DNA of 64,000 nucleotides from Rhodanobacter thiooxydans LCS2 (GCF_000264375.1 NZ_AJXW01000055.1:1-64000), one strand, 5' to 3'; shown: positions 8,743 to 18,552, counted from the first letter of the stretch. Notes: generated from the sequence alone by a model not told the origin. Numbers and translations are program-made.

Positions 8743-9635
8743 CGTGCCAAGCCTTGCCGGGTCAGCTGCTGCAGGTACTGGCCATAGCCGGTCTTGGCCA
8801 GCGGCGCGGCCAGCGCCAGCAACTGCTCGGCGTCGATCCAGCCGTTGAGGTAGGCGATTTCTTCCGGGCAGCACACCTTGAGCCCCTGCCGGTTCTCGAT
8901 CGTCTCGATGTAGTTGCCCGCCTCCATCAGCGACTCGTGGGTGCCGGTATCCAGCCAGGCGAAGCCGCGGCCGAGCTGCTCCAGATGCAGCGAACCGCCG
9001 TCGAGGTAACAGCGGTTGAGGTCGGTGATCTCCAGCTCGCCGCGCGGCGAGGGTTTCAGCGAGGCGGCGTAGTCACATACCCGGCCATCGTAGAAGTACA
9101 GGCCGGTGACCGCGTAATGCGATTTCGGCTGGGCCGGCTTTTCCTCCAGCCCGATCACCTTGCCGGCGCCGTCGAACTCGGCCACGCCGTAGCGCTCCGG
9201 GTCCTTCACCCAGTAGCCGAACACGGTGGCGCCATGCTCGCGCGCGGCGGCGCGCTTGAGCCGCTCGGTGAAGCCGTGGCCGTAGAAGATGTTGTCGCCC
9301 AGCACCAGACAGCTCGGCTTGCCGTCGACGAAGTCGCGACCGATGGTGAATGCCTGCGCCAGTCCGTCGGGCGAGGGCTGCACCGCATAGTGGATGGCGA
9401 TGCCCCACTGCGAGCCGTCGCCGAGCAGGCGCCGGAACATGTCCTGCTCATGCGGGGTGTTGATCAACAGCACTTCGCGAATGCCGGCCAGCATCAGCGT
9501 GGCCAGCGGGTAGTAGATCATCGGCTTGTCGTACACCGGCAGCAGCTGCTTGCTGATCGCGCGGGTGATCGGGTGCAGCCGGGTGCCGGAACCGCCGGCG
9601 AGGATGATGCCCTTGCGTGCGTTGGTCATGCTCAT
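8739..9635 (-). CDS. rfbA: Glucose-1-phosphate thymidylyltransferase
   Basis: First step of dTDP-rhamnose synthesis: glucose-1-P plus dTTP to dTDP-glucose. With the ATG at 9635, which overlaps the rfbB stop, the protein is 298 residues, close to the usual 290. It carries the nucleotidyltransferase motif [14 protein letters not shown] at the N-terminus, [11 protein letters not shown], and the catalytic acidic block [11 protein letters not shown]. Its product is also the precursor for the 3-amino-3,6-dideoxyhexose pathway suggested by the FdtB- and WxcM-like genes in the same window. Confidence 0.97.
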   Translation of the reverse strand: MSMTNARKGIILAGGSGTRLHPITRAISKQLLPVYDKPMIYYPLATLMLAGIREVLLINTPHEQDMFRRLLGDGSQWGIAIHYAVQPSPDGLAQAFTIGRDFVDGKPSCLVLGDNIFYGHGFTERLKRAAAREHGATVFGYWVKDPERYGVAEFDGAGKVIGLEEKPAQPKSHYAVTGLYFYDGRVCDYAASLKPSPRGELEITDLNRCYLDGGSLHLEQLGRGFAWLDTGTHESLMEAGNYIETIENRQGLKVCCPEEIAYLNGWIDAEQLLALAAPLAKTGYGQYLQQLTRQGLAR

Positions 9636-10702
9636 GCGCCCAGTCTCTCCATGCGGTAGCTGCCGTCCAGCACGCGCTGCACCCATGGCTGGTGGGCGAG
9701 GTACCAGTCCACCGTGGCGGCGATACCGCTTTCGAAGGTTTGCGAGGGCTTCCACCCCAGTTCGCGCTGCAGCTTGCTGGAGTCGATCGCGTAGCGGCGG
9801 TCGTGGCCGGGGCGGTCCTTCACGTAAGTGATCAGCGATTCGCGCTTGCGACCGTCGGCCAGGGGGCGGCGCTCGTCGAGCAACGCGCAGATCGTCTTCA
9901 CCACGGTGATGTTGGTGCGTTCGGCATTGCCGCCCACGTTGTAAGTCTCGCCCACGCGACCGGCCTCAAGTACACGACGGATGGCACTGCAGTGGTCGCC
10001 CACGAACAGCCAGTCGCGGATGTTCAGGCCGTCGCCGTAAACAGGGAGTGACTCGCCGGCCAGCGCCTTGGCGGTCACCAGCGGAATGAGCTTCTCCGGG
10101 AACTGGTACGGCCCGTAGTTGTTCGAGCAGTTGGTGGTGAGCGTGGGCAGGCCGTAGGTGTGGTGGAACGCTCGCACCAGATGGTCGGACGCAGCCTTCG
10201 ACGCGGAGTACGGCGAGTTCGGCGCGTACGGCGTGGTCTCGGTGAACTTGCCCTCGGCGCCGAGCGAGCCATAGACCTCGTCGGTGGACACATGCAGGAA
10301 GCGGAATGCCTCGCGGGTTGTGCCCTCCAGACTGCGCCAGTAATCGCGGGCGCATTCCAGCAGGCCCAACGTACCGACCACGTTGGTCTGCACGAACTCG
10401 GCCGGCCCGTCGATCGAACGGTCCACATGCGACTCGGCCGCGAAGTTCACGATGGCATCGGGCTTGTGCTCAGCCAGCAGCGTCGCCACCAATGCGCGGT
10501 CGCCGATGTCACCCTGCACGAAAACGTGACGCACATCACCTTGCAGCGAGGCCAGCGTGTCGAGGTTGCCGGCATAGGTGAGCTTGTCCAGGTTGACCAC
10601 GTGCAAGCCGTCGGCCATTGCCTGCAGCACGAAATTCGCGCCGATGAAGCCGGCTCCGCCGGTCACCAACAGTGTCTTGCTCCTTGCGGATAATCCATTC
10701 AT
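9632..10702 (-). CDS. rfbB: dTDP-glucose 4,6-dehydratase
   Basis: Converts dTDP-glucose to dTDP-4-keto-6-deoxyglucose, the branch point between rhamnose and the 3-amino-dideoxyhexose pathway. 356 residues with the ATG at 10702, matching the family. It has the Rossmann motif [11 protein letters not shown], the [12 protein letters not shown] block, and the active-site Tyr-x3-Lys in [11 protein letters not shown]. It is the first gene of rfbBACD and lies divergent from metB, with 273 bp between starts. A longer start at 10765 is possible but would add a non-conserved tail. Confidence 0.97.
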   Translation of the reverse strand: MNGLSARSKTLLVTGGAGFIGANFVLQAMADGLHVVNLDKLTYAGNLDTLASLQGDVRHVFVQGDIGDRALVATLLAEHKPDAIVNFAAESHVDRSIDGPAEFVQTNVVGTLGLLECARDYWRSLEGTTREAFRFLHVSTDEVYGSLGAEGKFTETTPYAPNSPYSASKAASDHLVRAFHHTYGLPTLTTNCSNNYGPYQFPEKLIPLVTAKALAGESLPVYGDGLNIRDWLFVGDHCSAIRRVLEAGRVGETYNVGGNAERTNITVVKTICALLDERRPLADGRKRESLITYVKDRPGHDRRYAIDSSKLQRELGWKPSQTFESGIAATVDWYLAHQPWVQRVLDGSYRMERLGA

Positions 10703-10975
10703 CAGTGTGTCCTGGGTTCGACTCAGTGGGGCCTGCTGGCGATTTGAACGCGCAGTCAGCAGCAAATGATGCCGGTTCTGGCCGCAATGACCAAGCGCCG
10801 GTCAGGTTTGCGGAGCACCATGGTGTAAAGAAGTGACAACAAGTCAGCAGTTTGCCCACTTTGATATGAACGTCGTCTTCATCCGAATGCCCGGCGGTTA
10901 CCCCTTAGCGGCTAGAATCAGCGGTTCGATCCTCATCCAAGATGGCCCGTCCAGTGGGCTGGGAGCAACAAGGCG

Positions 10976-12145
10976 ATGAAAAACGGCAAGCAACGCAGCG
11001 AACAGGGAATGGGTACCCGCGCGATCCACGCCGGCCAGCATCCCGACCCCAGCACTGGCGCCATCATGACGCCGATCTACGCTACCTCGACCTACGTGCA
11101 GGAGAGCCCGGGCAAGCACAAGGGCTACGAGTATTCGCGCACGCAGAATCCTACGCGGATGGCCTATGAGCGCTGCGTGGCGGATCTGGAAGGCGGTGTG
11201 GCCGGCTTCGCGTTCGCCTCCGGTCTGGCGGCGGCATCGACCGTGCTGGACCTGCTCGATTCAGGCAGCCACGTGATCGCTATGGACGATCTCTACGGCG
11301 GCACTTACCGACTGTTCGAGCGGGTACGACGCCGCTCGGCCGGACTGGATTTCAGCTTCGTCGACCTGAACGACACGGCAGCATTGAAAGCAGCGCTGAA
11401 GCCGAACACGCGGATGATCTGGGCCGAGACGCCGACCAACCCGATGCTGAAGCTGGTCGACCTGGCCAAGGTTGCCGCGTTCGCGAAGAAGCACGGCCTG
11501 ATCCTGGTGGTCGACAACACCTTCTGCTCGCCGATGGTTCAGCGACCGCTGGAGTTCGGCGCCGACCTGGTGCTGCACTCGGCCACCAAGTACATCAACG
11601 GCCACTCCGACATGGTCGGCGGCATCGTGGTTGCCAACAACAAGGACCTGACTGAGCGGATGGGCTTCCTGCAGAACTCGGTGGGCGCGGTGGCCGGCCC
11701 GTTCGACGCATTCCTCGCCATGCGCGGCCTGAAGACGCTACATCTGCGCATGCGCCAGCACTGCGCCAGCGCCTTGGAACTGGCAACCTGGTTGCAGAAG
11801 CACCCGGCCATCGATCGAGTGATCTACCCGGGTCTCAAGAGTCACCCGCAACACGCCCTGGCCAAGCGCCAGATGCACGGTTTCGGCGGCATCGTGACCA
11901 TCGAGGTGAAGGGCGGCCTGAAGAAGGCGCGCCGCATGCTGGAACGCTGCGAGCTGTTCGCCCTGGCCGAGTCGCTCGGCGGCGTCGAGAGCCTGATCGA
12001 GCACCCCGCCATCATGACCCACGCCTCGGTGCCGCCAGCCAACCGCAAGCGGCTGGGCATCAGCGACGGGCTGGTGCGGCTCTCGATTGGTGTTGAAGAT
12101 GTGCGAGACCTGCAGCAGGAGCTTTCATCGGTCCTCGCGTATTAA
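10976..12145 (+). CDS. metB: Cystathionine gamma-synthase / gamma-lyase-type PLP enzyme
   Basis: A cytoplasmic Cys/Met metabolism PLP enzyme of 389 residues. The features seen are SGLAAASTVLDLL, the DDLYGGTYRLFE block, the PLP-contacting VVDNTFCSP, and the Schiff-base lysine in LHSATKYINGHSD near residue 206. Synthase and lyase cannot be separated by eye; the close Xanthomonas relative has been described as a gamma-lyase although the locus name is metB. It forms the left border of the O-antigen locus, as in Xanthomonas. wzm starts 42 bp downstream on the same strand, so read-through into the O-antigen genes is likely. Confidence 0.9.
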   Translation: MKNGKQRSEQGMGTRAIHAGQHPDPSTGAIMTPIYATSTYVQESPGKHKGYEYSRTQNPTRMAYERCVADLEGGVAGFAFASGLAAASTVLDLLDSGSHVIAMDDLYGGTYRLFERVRRRSAGLDFSFVDLNDTAALKAALKPNTRMIWAETPTNPMLKLVDLAKVAAFAKKHGLILVVDNTFCSPMVQRPLEFGADLVLHSATKYINGHSDMVGGIVVANNKDLTERMGFLQNSVGAVAGPFDAFLAMRGLKTLHLRMRQHCASALELATWLQKHPAIDRVIYPGLKSHPQHALAKRQMHGFGGIVTIEVKGGLKKARRMLERCELFALAESLGGVESLIEHPAIMTHASVPPANRKRLGISDGLVRLSIGVEDVRDLQQELSSVLAY

Positions 12146-12187
12146 GAGTTGGATCTATGGATGCGTTTTATTCGGAGAAGAAGCTGG

Positions 12188-13018
12188 ATGTCAGAACTAA
12201 AAGCGGTGTCAACAAATATTGTGTTTGATCCGTTTTCTCCATTCGGAAAACACCGGTCTCTGGTAACCGAACTGTCCAAGCGTGAAATTCTGGGGAGATA
12301 CCGTGGGGCAAGCTTCGGATTGTTCTGGTCTCTCATCAGTCCATTTCTGATGTTGTTGGTTTATACGCTGGCCTTCGGTTCCGTCATGAAGGTCAAGTGG
12401 CCACAGGTTCAGGATGGCAGCTCTCATTATTCGCTGATCCTTTTTGTCGGCCTCATTGTGCATGGGTTTTTCGCGGAATGCTTGACGCGGGCGCCATTAC
12501 TGATAACGTCAAACCCCAACTTCGTCAAAAGGATCATATTCCCACTTGAGCTGATGCCTTGGCCTATGGTGGTGTCAGCGTTGTTTCACGCAATGATGAA
12601 TGTAGTGGTCTTTATCGCGCTTCGCGCGGCAATTGATCACACCTTTACATGGCAAGTCGCCCTTTTGCCTGTGGTCTTGTTGCCGCTGATAGTGTTCACG
12701 CTGGGCTTGTCGTGGTTTCTTGCGGCGGCGGGCGTTTATCTACGCGATATCAACCAGGTCACCGGAGTTTTGGCGACGGCCATGCTGTTCCTGTCATCGG
12801 CCATGTTTCCAGTGAGTGCGCTGCCGGAGAATTTTCGTTTCATGATCAAGCTCAATCCGCTTACTTTCATCATAGATCAGGCTAGAGAGGTCGCGCTCTG
12901 GGGGAGAATGCCGGATTGGCGGGGGCTTGGTCTCTATCTGATGTTTGGTGTTGTGGTGATGTATGCCGGCTATGCATTCTTTCGAGTCACGCGCAAGGGC
13001 TTTGGCGATGTCATCTGA
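12188..13018 (+). CDS. wzm: O-antigen/polysaccharide ABC transporter permease
   Basis: Inner-membrane channel subunit that, with Wzt, moves the finished undecaprenyl-linked polysaccharide to the periplasm. 276 residues from the ATG at 12188, which has GGAG 10 bases upstream; an ATG at 12161 is an alternative. The N-terminal amphipathic stretch ends in KREILGRYRGASFGLFWSLI, the family signature ahead of the first of six predicted membrane helices. GC is clearly lower than in metB just upstream (codons such as ATA, TTA and AAT appear), marking the left edge of an acquired segment. The 3' end overlaps wzt by 11 bp. Confidence 0.93.
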   Translation: MSELKAVSTNIVFDPFSPFGKHRSLVTELSKREILGRYRGASFGLFWSLISPFLMLLVYTLAFGSVMKVKWPQVQDGSSHYSLILFVGLIVHGFFAECLTRAPLLITSNPNFVKRIIFPLELMPWPMVVSALFHAMMNVVVFIALRAAIDHTFTWQVALLPVVLLPLIVFTLGLSWFLAAAGVYLRDINQVTGVLATAMLFLSSAMFPVSALPENFRFMIKLNPLTFIIDQAREVALWGRMPDWRGLGLYLMFGVVVMYAGYAFFRVTRKGFGDVI

Positions 13019-14384
13019 CAACGTAATTGTCGCGACAAACTTGAGTAAGGCCTTCCCCGTTTATGAAAGGCCGGTTCACCGACTGCTGCAGATGTTTTCG
13101 TCCCCTTCTCGCAAGCATATTTGGTATAGGAAGTTCGAGGCACTCAAGAGCATAAGCTTTGAGGTCGCACGCGGTGAGACGCTTGGGATAGTGGGGCGGA
13201 ATGGGTCCGGCAAGTCCACCCTTTTGCAGATCATCTGCGGGACGCTTGGTGAGACCTTCGGGAGCATTGCCGTTCGAGGGCGTATCGCGGCACTTTTGGA
13301 GTTGGGTGCCGGATTTAATCCAGAGTTCACCGGACGTGAAAATGTCTACTTGAATGGCACCGTCCTTGGCCTTACGCGCGCCGAGGTGGCGGAGCGTTTT
13401 GAGCGGATCGTGGAGTTCTCCGAGATTGGAGGGTTCATCGATCAGCCGGTCAAAAGTTATTCCAGTGGTATGTTCGTGAGGCTTGCATTTGCAGTCGCGA
13501 TTAACGTGACACCCGATATTTTGGTCGTCGATGAAGCGCTGTCGGTAGGGGATGAGGCGTTTCAGCGAAAGTGCTTTGCACGAATTCAGCAGTTGCGGGA
13601 CTCAGGCGTAACCGTTCTGTTTGTTTCGCATTCGGCCGGTGTCGTAATGCAGCTTTGTGATCGCGCCATTTTGCTCGATCAGGGGGAGCTTCTGGCGATT
13701 GGGGCACCCAAACTGGTGATATCGAGATACCACAAGCTGATCTACGCGCCGCCATATCGTCAAGCGGAGTTGCGCCGAGAGATCCAGGCCGAGTGCATTG
13801 GCATTGGTAGCGATAGTATCGCCATGCCCGGGCTTGGCGAAGAGGGTAATGATGGGGGGCGGTCGGCACCAGCTGATGAACAGGGGCTAGAATCGTTCGA
13901 TCCAGAAATGTTCCCAAAGAGCACTGTTCGTTACGACGCCCAAGGCGCAGAGATAGTTGACGCGCGGATCGAGACGAGAGGTGGTGCGCGGGTCAATGTG
14001 TTGGTGCAGGGGAAGACGTACATTTACACCTATCGCGTTCGATTTTCCCGGGCGGCGGCATCCATCAGATGCGGCATGCTGATCAAGACGGTAACTGGGC
14101 TTGAGTTGGGCGGCGGCACCACCGCGGGTGACCACGGCTCCGAGATATCCGTTGAAGAAGGTGATGTTGTCTGCGCGCGCTTTTCTTTCAAGTGCTTACT
14201 GGATGCGGGCACCTATTTCCTCAATGCTGGCATTCTCGGCAGGCTTGGCGAGGATGAGGTCTACCTTGATCGTCTACTTGACGCGGCGATGTTTCGGGTC
14301 TTGCCGAAGCCGTCGAGGCTTGCAACAGGTTTCGTCGACTTCGAGATTGGACCAAAGTTGATTGCAACGGGTGAAACCGAGTGA
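13008..14384 (+). CDS. wzt: O-antigen ABC transporter ATP-binding protein with C-terminal carbohydrate-binding domain
   Basis: ATPase of the Wzm/Wzt exporter, 458 residues. The nucleotide-binding domain covers residues 1 to about 240, with Walker A GRNGSGKST near residue 63, ABC signature YSSGMF, and Walker B ILVVDEALSVGDEAF near residue 170. After a linker, a beta-rich domain from about residue 300 to the end resembles the Wzt-C fold that in E. coli O9a and related systems recognises the modified non-reducing end of the chain. Length therefore places it with the exporters that need a chain-terminating modification. It starts inside wzm, and its stop overlaps the next start as GTGA. Confidence 0.93.
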   Translation: MSSDNVIVATNLSKAFPVYERPVHRLLQMFSSPSRKHIWYRKFEALKSISFEVARGETLGIVGRNGSGKSTLLQIICGTLGETFGSIAVRGRIAALLELGAGFNPEFTGRENVYLNGTVLGLTRAEVAERFERIVEFSEIGGFIDQPVKSYSSGMFVRLAFAVAINVTPDILVVDEALSVGDEAFQRKCFARIQQLRDSGVTVLFVSHSAGVVMQLCDRAILLDQGELLAIGAPKLVISRYHKLIYAPPYRQAELRREIQAECIGIGSDSIAMPGLGEEGNDGGRSAPADEQGLESFDPEMFPKSTVRYDAQGAEIVDARIETRGGARVNVLVQGKTYIYTYRVRFSRAAASIRCGMLIKTVTGLELGGGTTAGDHGSEISVEEGDVVCARFSFKCLLDAGTYFLNAGILGRLGEDEVYLDRLLDAAMFRVLPKPSRLATGFVDFEIGPKLIATGETE

Positions 14385-17300
14385 CAGATATGGCGTCTTT
14401 GGCATCCAGGGGAAGCGCAATTCTTATATTGGGGATGCACCGTAGCGGTACGTCTTCGCTTACGCGCATCTTGAATCTTCACGGCGCAAATTTGGGTACT
14501 TGGTTGCTTGAGGCTGCGGCGGATAACGAGGCGGGGTTTTGGGAGAACTACTACGCTGTCGACCTGAATGAGAAGGTGTTGGCGGCGCTTGGTTTTGCCT
14601 GGGATGATCCGCGATTGCTTCCAGACGGATGGTGTTCCAGCCAGGTGGTCGCTCCCATGCGGCGCCAGCTGAAGGAGCTGATCAAGAGGGAGTTTGAGCC
14701 CTCACCCCTTTGGGCCGTGAAGGATCCGCGTCTGTGTCGCTTGGTTCCGCTTTGGCAGGCGGCAGTCATTGAATGTAACTACGTACCCAAGCACCTCATT
14801 ACCGTACGTCATCCGGAAGAGGTGGTTCAGTCGTTGATCAAACGAAATGGGATGTCCCCAGCGTCGGCGAGCCTGCTTTGGCTTAGGCATCTCAGTGAAT
14901 CGATCGTGGAGGGGGATGCCAGCGATCGCGCACTGGTTACGTACGATCAATTGTTGACTGATTGGCGTAGCTGCATGGCGCGTATTTCCGAGGGGTTCCA
15001 TATAGAATGGCCCGTTACCTCTGCTGCCTGCGCGGAGGCCGTCGATGCGCATCTGAATCCCGACTTGCGTCACAACATCACGGGGCAAAAACCCGCGGTG
15101 TTGCCTGTGCCATGGCGGAGCCTGCTTTTGGATGTTTACGAGGCCTACAGGGTGGCTGCCAGCGGGAGCGGATCCATATCCGACCTCGTCGGCCTGCTCA
15201 AGGAGGCCGAGTCGCGATTCGCCTTCGTCGAGCCGCTAGCGTCCGACGTTGTGCCCAACTCACAATTTGAAACGCTGCTACAGGCCATGGAGGGAAAGGA
15301 CGGGTATGTACCTCATCCGGAATCCGTGGACGCACGATCAGTAGTCTCTGACGTCGTGCAGAAACTTGACGCCGCTAGGGTTACGGCATTTGAGCGAGCG
15401 GAAAAGCTGCAGCAGGCTAGCGAGACGCTTGCGCAACAAGAGTTCGCCATGTACGCCGCCAAGGAGTCCTTACAGACGCTGATGGACAGGTACGACCGTA
15501 CGGTGGTGGAACTGAGTGGTACGCAGGCCGAAAAGGTGGCCATCGAGGCCGAGCGCTGTGCGAGGGTTCAAGAGCTGGCGGCACTCAAGGAGTCCTTACA
15601 GGCGCTGATGGGCAGGTACGACCGCACGGTGGCGGAACTGAATGGTGCGCAGGCCGAAAAGGCAGCCATCGAGGCCGAGCGCCGTGCGATGGTTCAAGAT
15701 CTGGCGGAACTGAAAATGGAGCGGGATAGTGAAAGGAGTTTCGTGGAAGAGTTAAGAACGAACGTCCAGGAAAAGGAAGCTGTCGTGGCGCAGCTGCGCA
15801 AGGATCTGGCTGCATCGGTCAGTGACAGCGAGTTTCGAGGTGTCGTGGTGCAGCGCGATACGCTTCAACGAAAGTTGCTTCTCGCCGAAGAGAGCCTTCA
15901 GGGCTTGGCAGAGCGTAATCATTTGGTGACTGCGGAGCTTGGCCAGATCAAGGCAAGCCTGAGCTGGGGCTTGACTGGGCCTTTGCGGCGAGTGATGCGC
16001 CGCCATGCCTGGTTGAGGCGGTTTGCGACGAGCGGGGTGCATTGGGTCCGGAGGCTCTCGCGGGCTGGTGGCATTTCGCAATCTGACCTCGCATTTGGTC
16101 ATGACACCAGCAGTTCGAGTCACACCGGCTCCGTGGTCGCTGGTGGCAATGATCAGCTGCGAGCGCTCTTTGTCGAAGAGTGGTACCTGTCGACTAACGA
16201 AGACGTGCGCTTAGCTCAGCTGGATCCGTTCAATCACTTCATTCAGTTCGGAATGGCTGAGGGGCGGTCTCCAACCCCGTTGATTGATATAGATTTTTAT
16301 TTGAACACAAACGGGGATGTCCGTGAGGCCAACATCAACCCCTTGATTCATTTCCTGGAGCATGGGGGGGTGGAGGGCCGATCGCCGCATCCGTTGTTCG
16401 ACGCACGCTGGTATCTCGAGAAGAACCCTGACGTACGTGAGTGCGGCGTTAACCCGCTGCTACATTTTGTTGAGTTCGGCGCGCGCGAGGGCCGCAATCC
16501 CAACAGCCTGTTCGACGTGAGTTGGTACAAGCATGAGTATCTGCGGCATGAGGATGCTGGTGTGAATCCGCTTGTCCATTATGTTCTGCATGGCTCGACA
16601 ATCCGGCTGCAGCCCTGCCTGCTTTTCAATGCAAAGCGTTACGCGAGTGATCATGATCTGCCCCCGGGTGATGATGCGCTTGAACATCATTTACTGCTGG
16701 CTCGATCACATGGTCATGATCCGCTGGAAGTCCTGCGGCTGAGGCTGCAATGGAGCCAGCGGGAGGCGCTGGGAATAACCTTGCCCAAGACGGCACCCAA
16801 GGGAGTCGTGGTTGGTTTCGTGACCTACAACAACGATCACAGAGAGCTGCAGCGCTCCGTCAGGAGTGCGGATCAAGCGTTGCTTGATTACGATCAGTCA
16901 GGTGGTGCGATTTACATAATAGATAACGGTGAAGCGAGTGGTGTGGTGCCAGGCTTGGCCGCCAAGGTCGAACATTTTTCGACGCAAGGGAATGTGGGTT
17001 TTGGGGCCGCCCACAACGTACTAATGGCGCATGCTTTCGAACAAGGTGCAGACGTTTATATTGCGGCAAATCCCGATGGTGCATTCGAGCCGGGCTGTAT
17101 CTCTGCATTGCTTGCAATGAGCGTTGCCGCGCAGGGGCGGGCCCTGATCGAAGCCATCCAGTTCCCGGAAGAGCATCCTAAGACCTACGATCTCTGGGGG
17201 TTCGATACCCCGTGGGCGTCCGGTGCATGTCTCTTGATTACCAGGGAGATCTATCAGGCCATCGGCGGATTTGCGGATGAGTTTTTTATGTACTGCGAAG

Positions 17301-17602
17301 ACGTAGATATCTCCTGGCGTGCGAGGCGCGAAGGGTTTCAGGTAAAAACTTGCCCAAGGGCGAGATTTTTTCATCCGGTAACGGATCGAGGATTTGATCT
17401 GGAGGTTCAGCGTCGATTCCTGACTTCTGGCCTCATATTGGCCAGGAAGTGGAGATCAGCAGCTTTTGAACAGACGATACTCGGGCAGTTTGGGGAATAT
17501 GGCCTGAAAGTGCCGAATGTCGGGCCGGTGAAAGTCATGGATGAGCCACTGAACGTTGCGGACTTTAGTCATTCCTTTAGTTTTGCGAGTACGCGATGGT
17601 GA
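14381..17602 (+). CDS. Multidomain fusion: sulfotransferase-like, coiled coil, WYL-NPDV repeats, GT2 glycosyltransferase
   Basis: 1073 residues, cytoplasmic by sequence. Residues about 10-260 look like a PAPS-dependent sulfotransferase, with the 5' phosphosulfate loop ILGMHRSGTSSLTRIL and a 3'-phosphate motif VRHPEEVVQSLIKRN. Residues about 330-540 are a charged coiled coil with two 42-residue tandem repeats. Residues about 598-780 hold four units of the pattern WYLxxNPDVrexxxNPLxHfxexGxxEGRxP, the last degenerate. Residues about 805-1030 are a GT2 rhamnosyltransferase-like domain (VGFVTYNND, NVGFGAAHN, FFMYCEDVDISWR). The GTG at 14381 overlaps the wzt stop; an ATG at 14390 is possible. Whether the first domain sulfates anything is not known. 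Confidence 0.8.
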   Translation: MTDMASLASRGSAILILGMHRSGTSSLTRILNLHGANLGTWLLEAAADNEAGFWENYYAVDLNEKVLAALGFAWDDPRLLPDGWCSSQVVAPMRRQLKELIKREFEPSPLWAVKDPRLCRLVPLWQAAVIECNYVPKHLITVRHPEEVVQSLIKRNGMSPASASLLWLRHLSESIVEGDASDRALVTYDQLLTDWRSCMARISEGFHIEWPVTSAACAEAVDAHLNPDLRHNITGQKPAVLPVPWRSLLLDVYEAYRVAASGSGSISDLVGLLKEAESRFAFVEPLASDVVPNSQFETLLQAMEGKDGYVPHPESVDARSVVSDVVQKLDAARVTAFERAEKLQQASETLAQQEFAMYAAKESLQTLMDRYDRTVVELSGTQAEKVAIEAERCARVQELAALKESLQALMGRYDRTVAELNGAQAEKAAIEAERRAMVQDLAELKMERDSERSFVEELRTNVQEKEAVVAQLRKDLAASVSDSEFRGVVVQRDTLQRKLLLAEESLQGLAERNHLVTAELGQIKASLSWGLTGPLRRVMRRHAWLRRFATSGVHWVRRLSRAGGISQSDLAFGHDTSSSSHTGSVVAGGNDQLRALFVEEWYLSTNEDVRLAQLDPFNHFIQFGMAEGRSPTPLIDIDFYLNTNGDVREANINPLIHFLEHGGVEGRSPHPLFDARWYLEKNPDVRECGVNPLLHFVEFGAREGRNPNSLFDVSWYKHEYLRHEDAGVNPLVHYVLHGSTIRLQPCLLFNAKRYASDHDLPPGDDALEHHLLLARSHGHDPLEVLRLRLQWSQREALGITLPKTAPKGVVVGFVTYNNDHRELQRSVRSADQALLDYDQSGGAIYIIDNGEASGVVPGLAAKVEHFSTQGNVGFGAAHNVLMAHAFEQGADVYIAANPDGAFEPGCISALLAMSVAAQGRALIEAIQFPEEHPKTYDLWGFDTPWASGACLLITREIYQAIGGFADEFFMYCEDVDISWRARREGFQVKTCPRARFFHPVTDRGFDLEVQRRFLTSGLILARKWRSAAFEQTILGQFGEYGLKVPNVGPVKVMDEPLNVADFSHSFSFASTRW
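15461..15712 (+). repeat. In-frame 126-bp tandem duplication inside the coiled coil
   Basis: Two adjacent 126-bp units, 15461-15586 and 15587-15712, both starting AAGGAGTCCTTACAG, differ at only a small number of bases and encode two near-identical 42-residue segments (ALKESLQALMGRYDRTVAEL and equivalent). The high DNA identity points to a recent in-frame duplication. Confidence 0.9.
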
Positions 17603-18468
17603 ACAAGATGAGCAAGAGCGACGGCCTTGACGTTATCGTGCGATTCCACGATGTACTCCGGATAGATGAGCTCCGGAGATGTATTTTCTCGCTCGCCATG
17701 CAGGATTATGGCCCGCTGACTGTCCGTGTGATAACGCAGCGTTTCAAAGAATCCGAACTGCATGAGCTCAAGAGAATGCTGTCTGTCTATCGAGAGCTGG
17801 CCGAAGGCATTTCCCTGGAGGTCGAGAACTTCACTGCCCCTGAGCCAGCGGATGCTCGTTCCGCGCTCATCAATATGGGGATGAGCAAGGCCGGCGAAAG
17901 ATACCTGGCCTTGCTCGATTACGACGACACAATCTATCCTGAGTCCTATAAGCATTTAATTTCGGAGCTTGATCGCTCGAATTCCGCCATAGCCTTTGGC
18001 GGTATAGCGGTAAAGCACGCCATGATCTGCGAGGATGCCGCGCTGGTGCTGTCCAAGCGGCGAGAGTTTGCGGGGGAGGGTTTGCGCGACTTCTTTCATA
18101 TGAATTTTTGCCCCATTCACAGCTTCGTTTTGGATCGTTCAAAGATCGATCCTATTGATCTATTTTTTGAAAACTCGCTTACGAAGTTTGAAGACTATGA
18201 TTTTCTTCTTCGCATTTGCGCAAAGTACACGTCGAGCTTTGCGGGGATAAATCGAATTGTGGGGGATTATTATTTCAAAGACGATGGAAGCAATACCGTT
18301 CTTACCTCGGCCACCCTTAATGCCCAGTCCCGCATGGAATGGGATGTGGCCGGTTTATTCGTGGAACGCAGGAAGGATACGCTGCTTGTCTCCTCGGAAG
18401 TACAAGAGCGCCTTGGGGTGGAACGAAGGAATTCCAAGTTGACGGTCAGACAACTGGTAAGTGGGTGA
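17596..18468 (+). CDS. Family 2-like glycosyltransferase
   Basis: 290-residue putative cytoplasmic GT-A transferase. The N-terminal strand LDVIVRFHDV is followed by a region resembling the nucleotide-sugar fold, and the central block YLALLDYDDTIYPES supplies a DxD-type metal site. A later acidic motif, FEDYDFLLRI, corresponds to the catalytic-base region of GT2 enzymes. The ATG at 17596 overlaps the preceding gene by 7 bp, so it is co-translated. Its donor and acceptor cannot be told; in this context a rhamnosyl or decorating sugar is most likely. GC is low, as in its neighbours. Confidence 0.75.
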   Translation: MVNKMSKSDGLDVIVRFHDVLRIDELRRCIFSLAMQDYGPLTVRVITQRFKESELHELKRMLSVYRELAEGISLEVENFTAPEPADARSALINMGMSKAGERYLALLDYDDTIYPESYKHLISELDRSNSAIAFGGIAVKHAMICEDAALVLSKRREFAGEGLRDFFHMNFCPIHSFVLDRSKIDPIDLFFENSLTKFEDYDFLLRICAKYTSSFAGINRIVGDYYFKDDGSNTVLTSATLNAQSRMEWDVAGLFVERRKDTLLVSSEVQERLGVERRNSKLTVRQLVSG

Positions 18469-18552
18469 ATTGGAGCTGTTTCTGGACTGTTGGTGGTTTG
18501 GTTCCGATACGGATGATGTTTGGGTAATGGATTGAATGGGGGAAGTCATTTC

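Noticed and set aside
10864-10957. Possible MetJ operator upstream of metB
   Set aside because: The best 8-mers match AGACGTCT at only about 5 of 8 positions, with no good adjacent unit. It is too weak to call, although regulation of metB by the fusion repressor remains possible.
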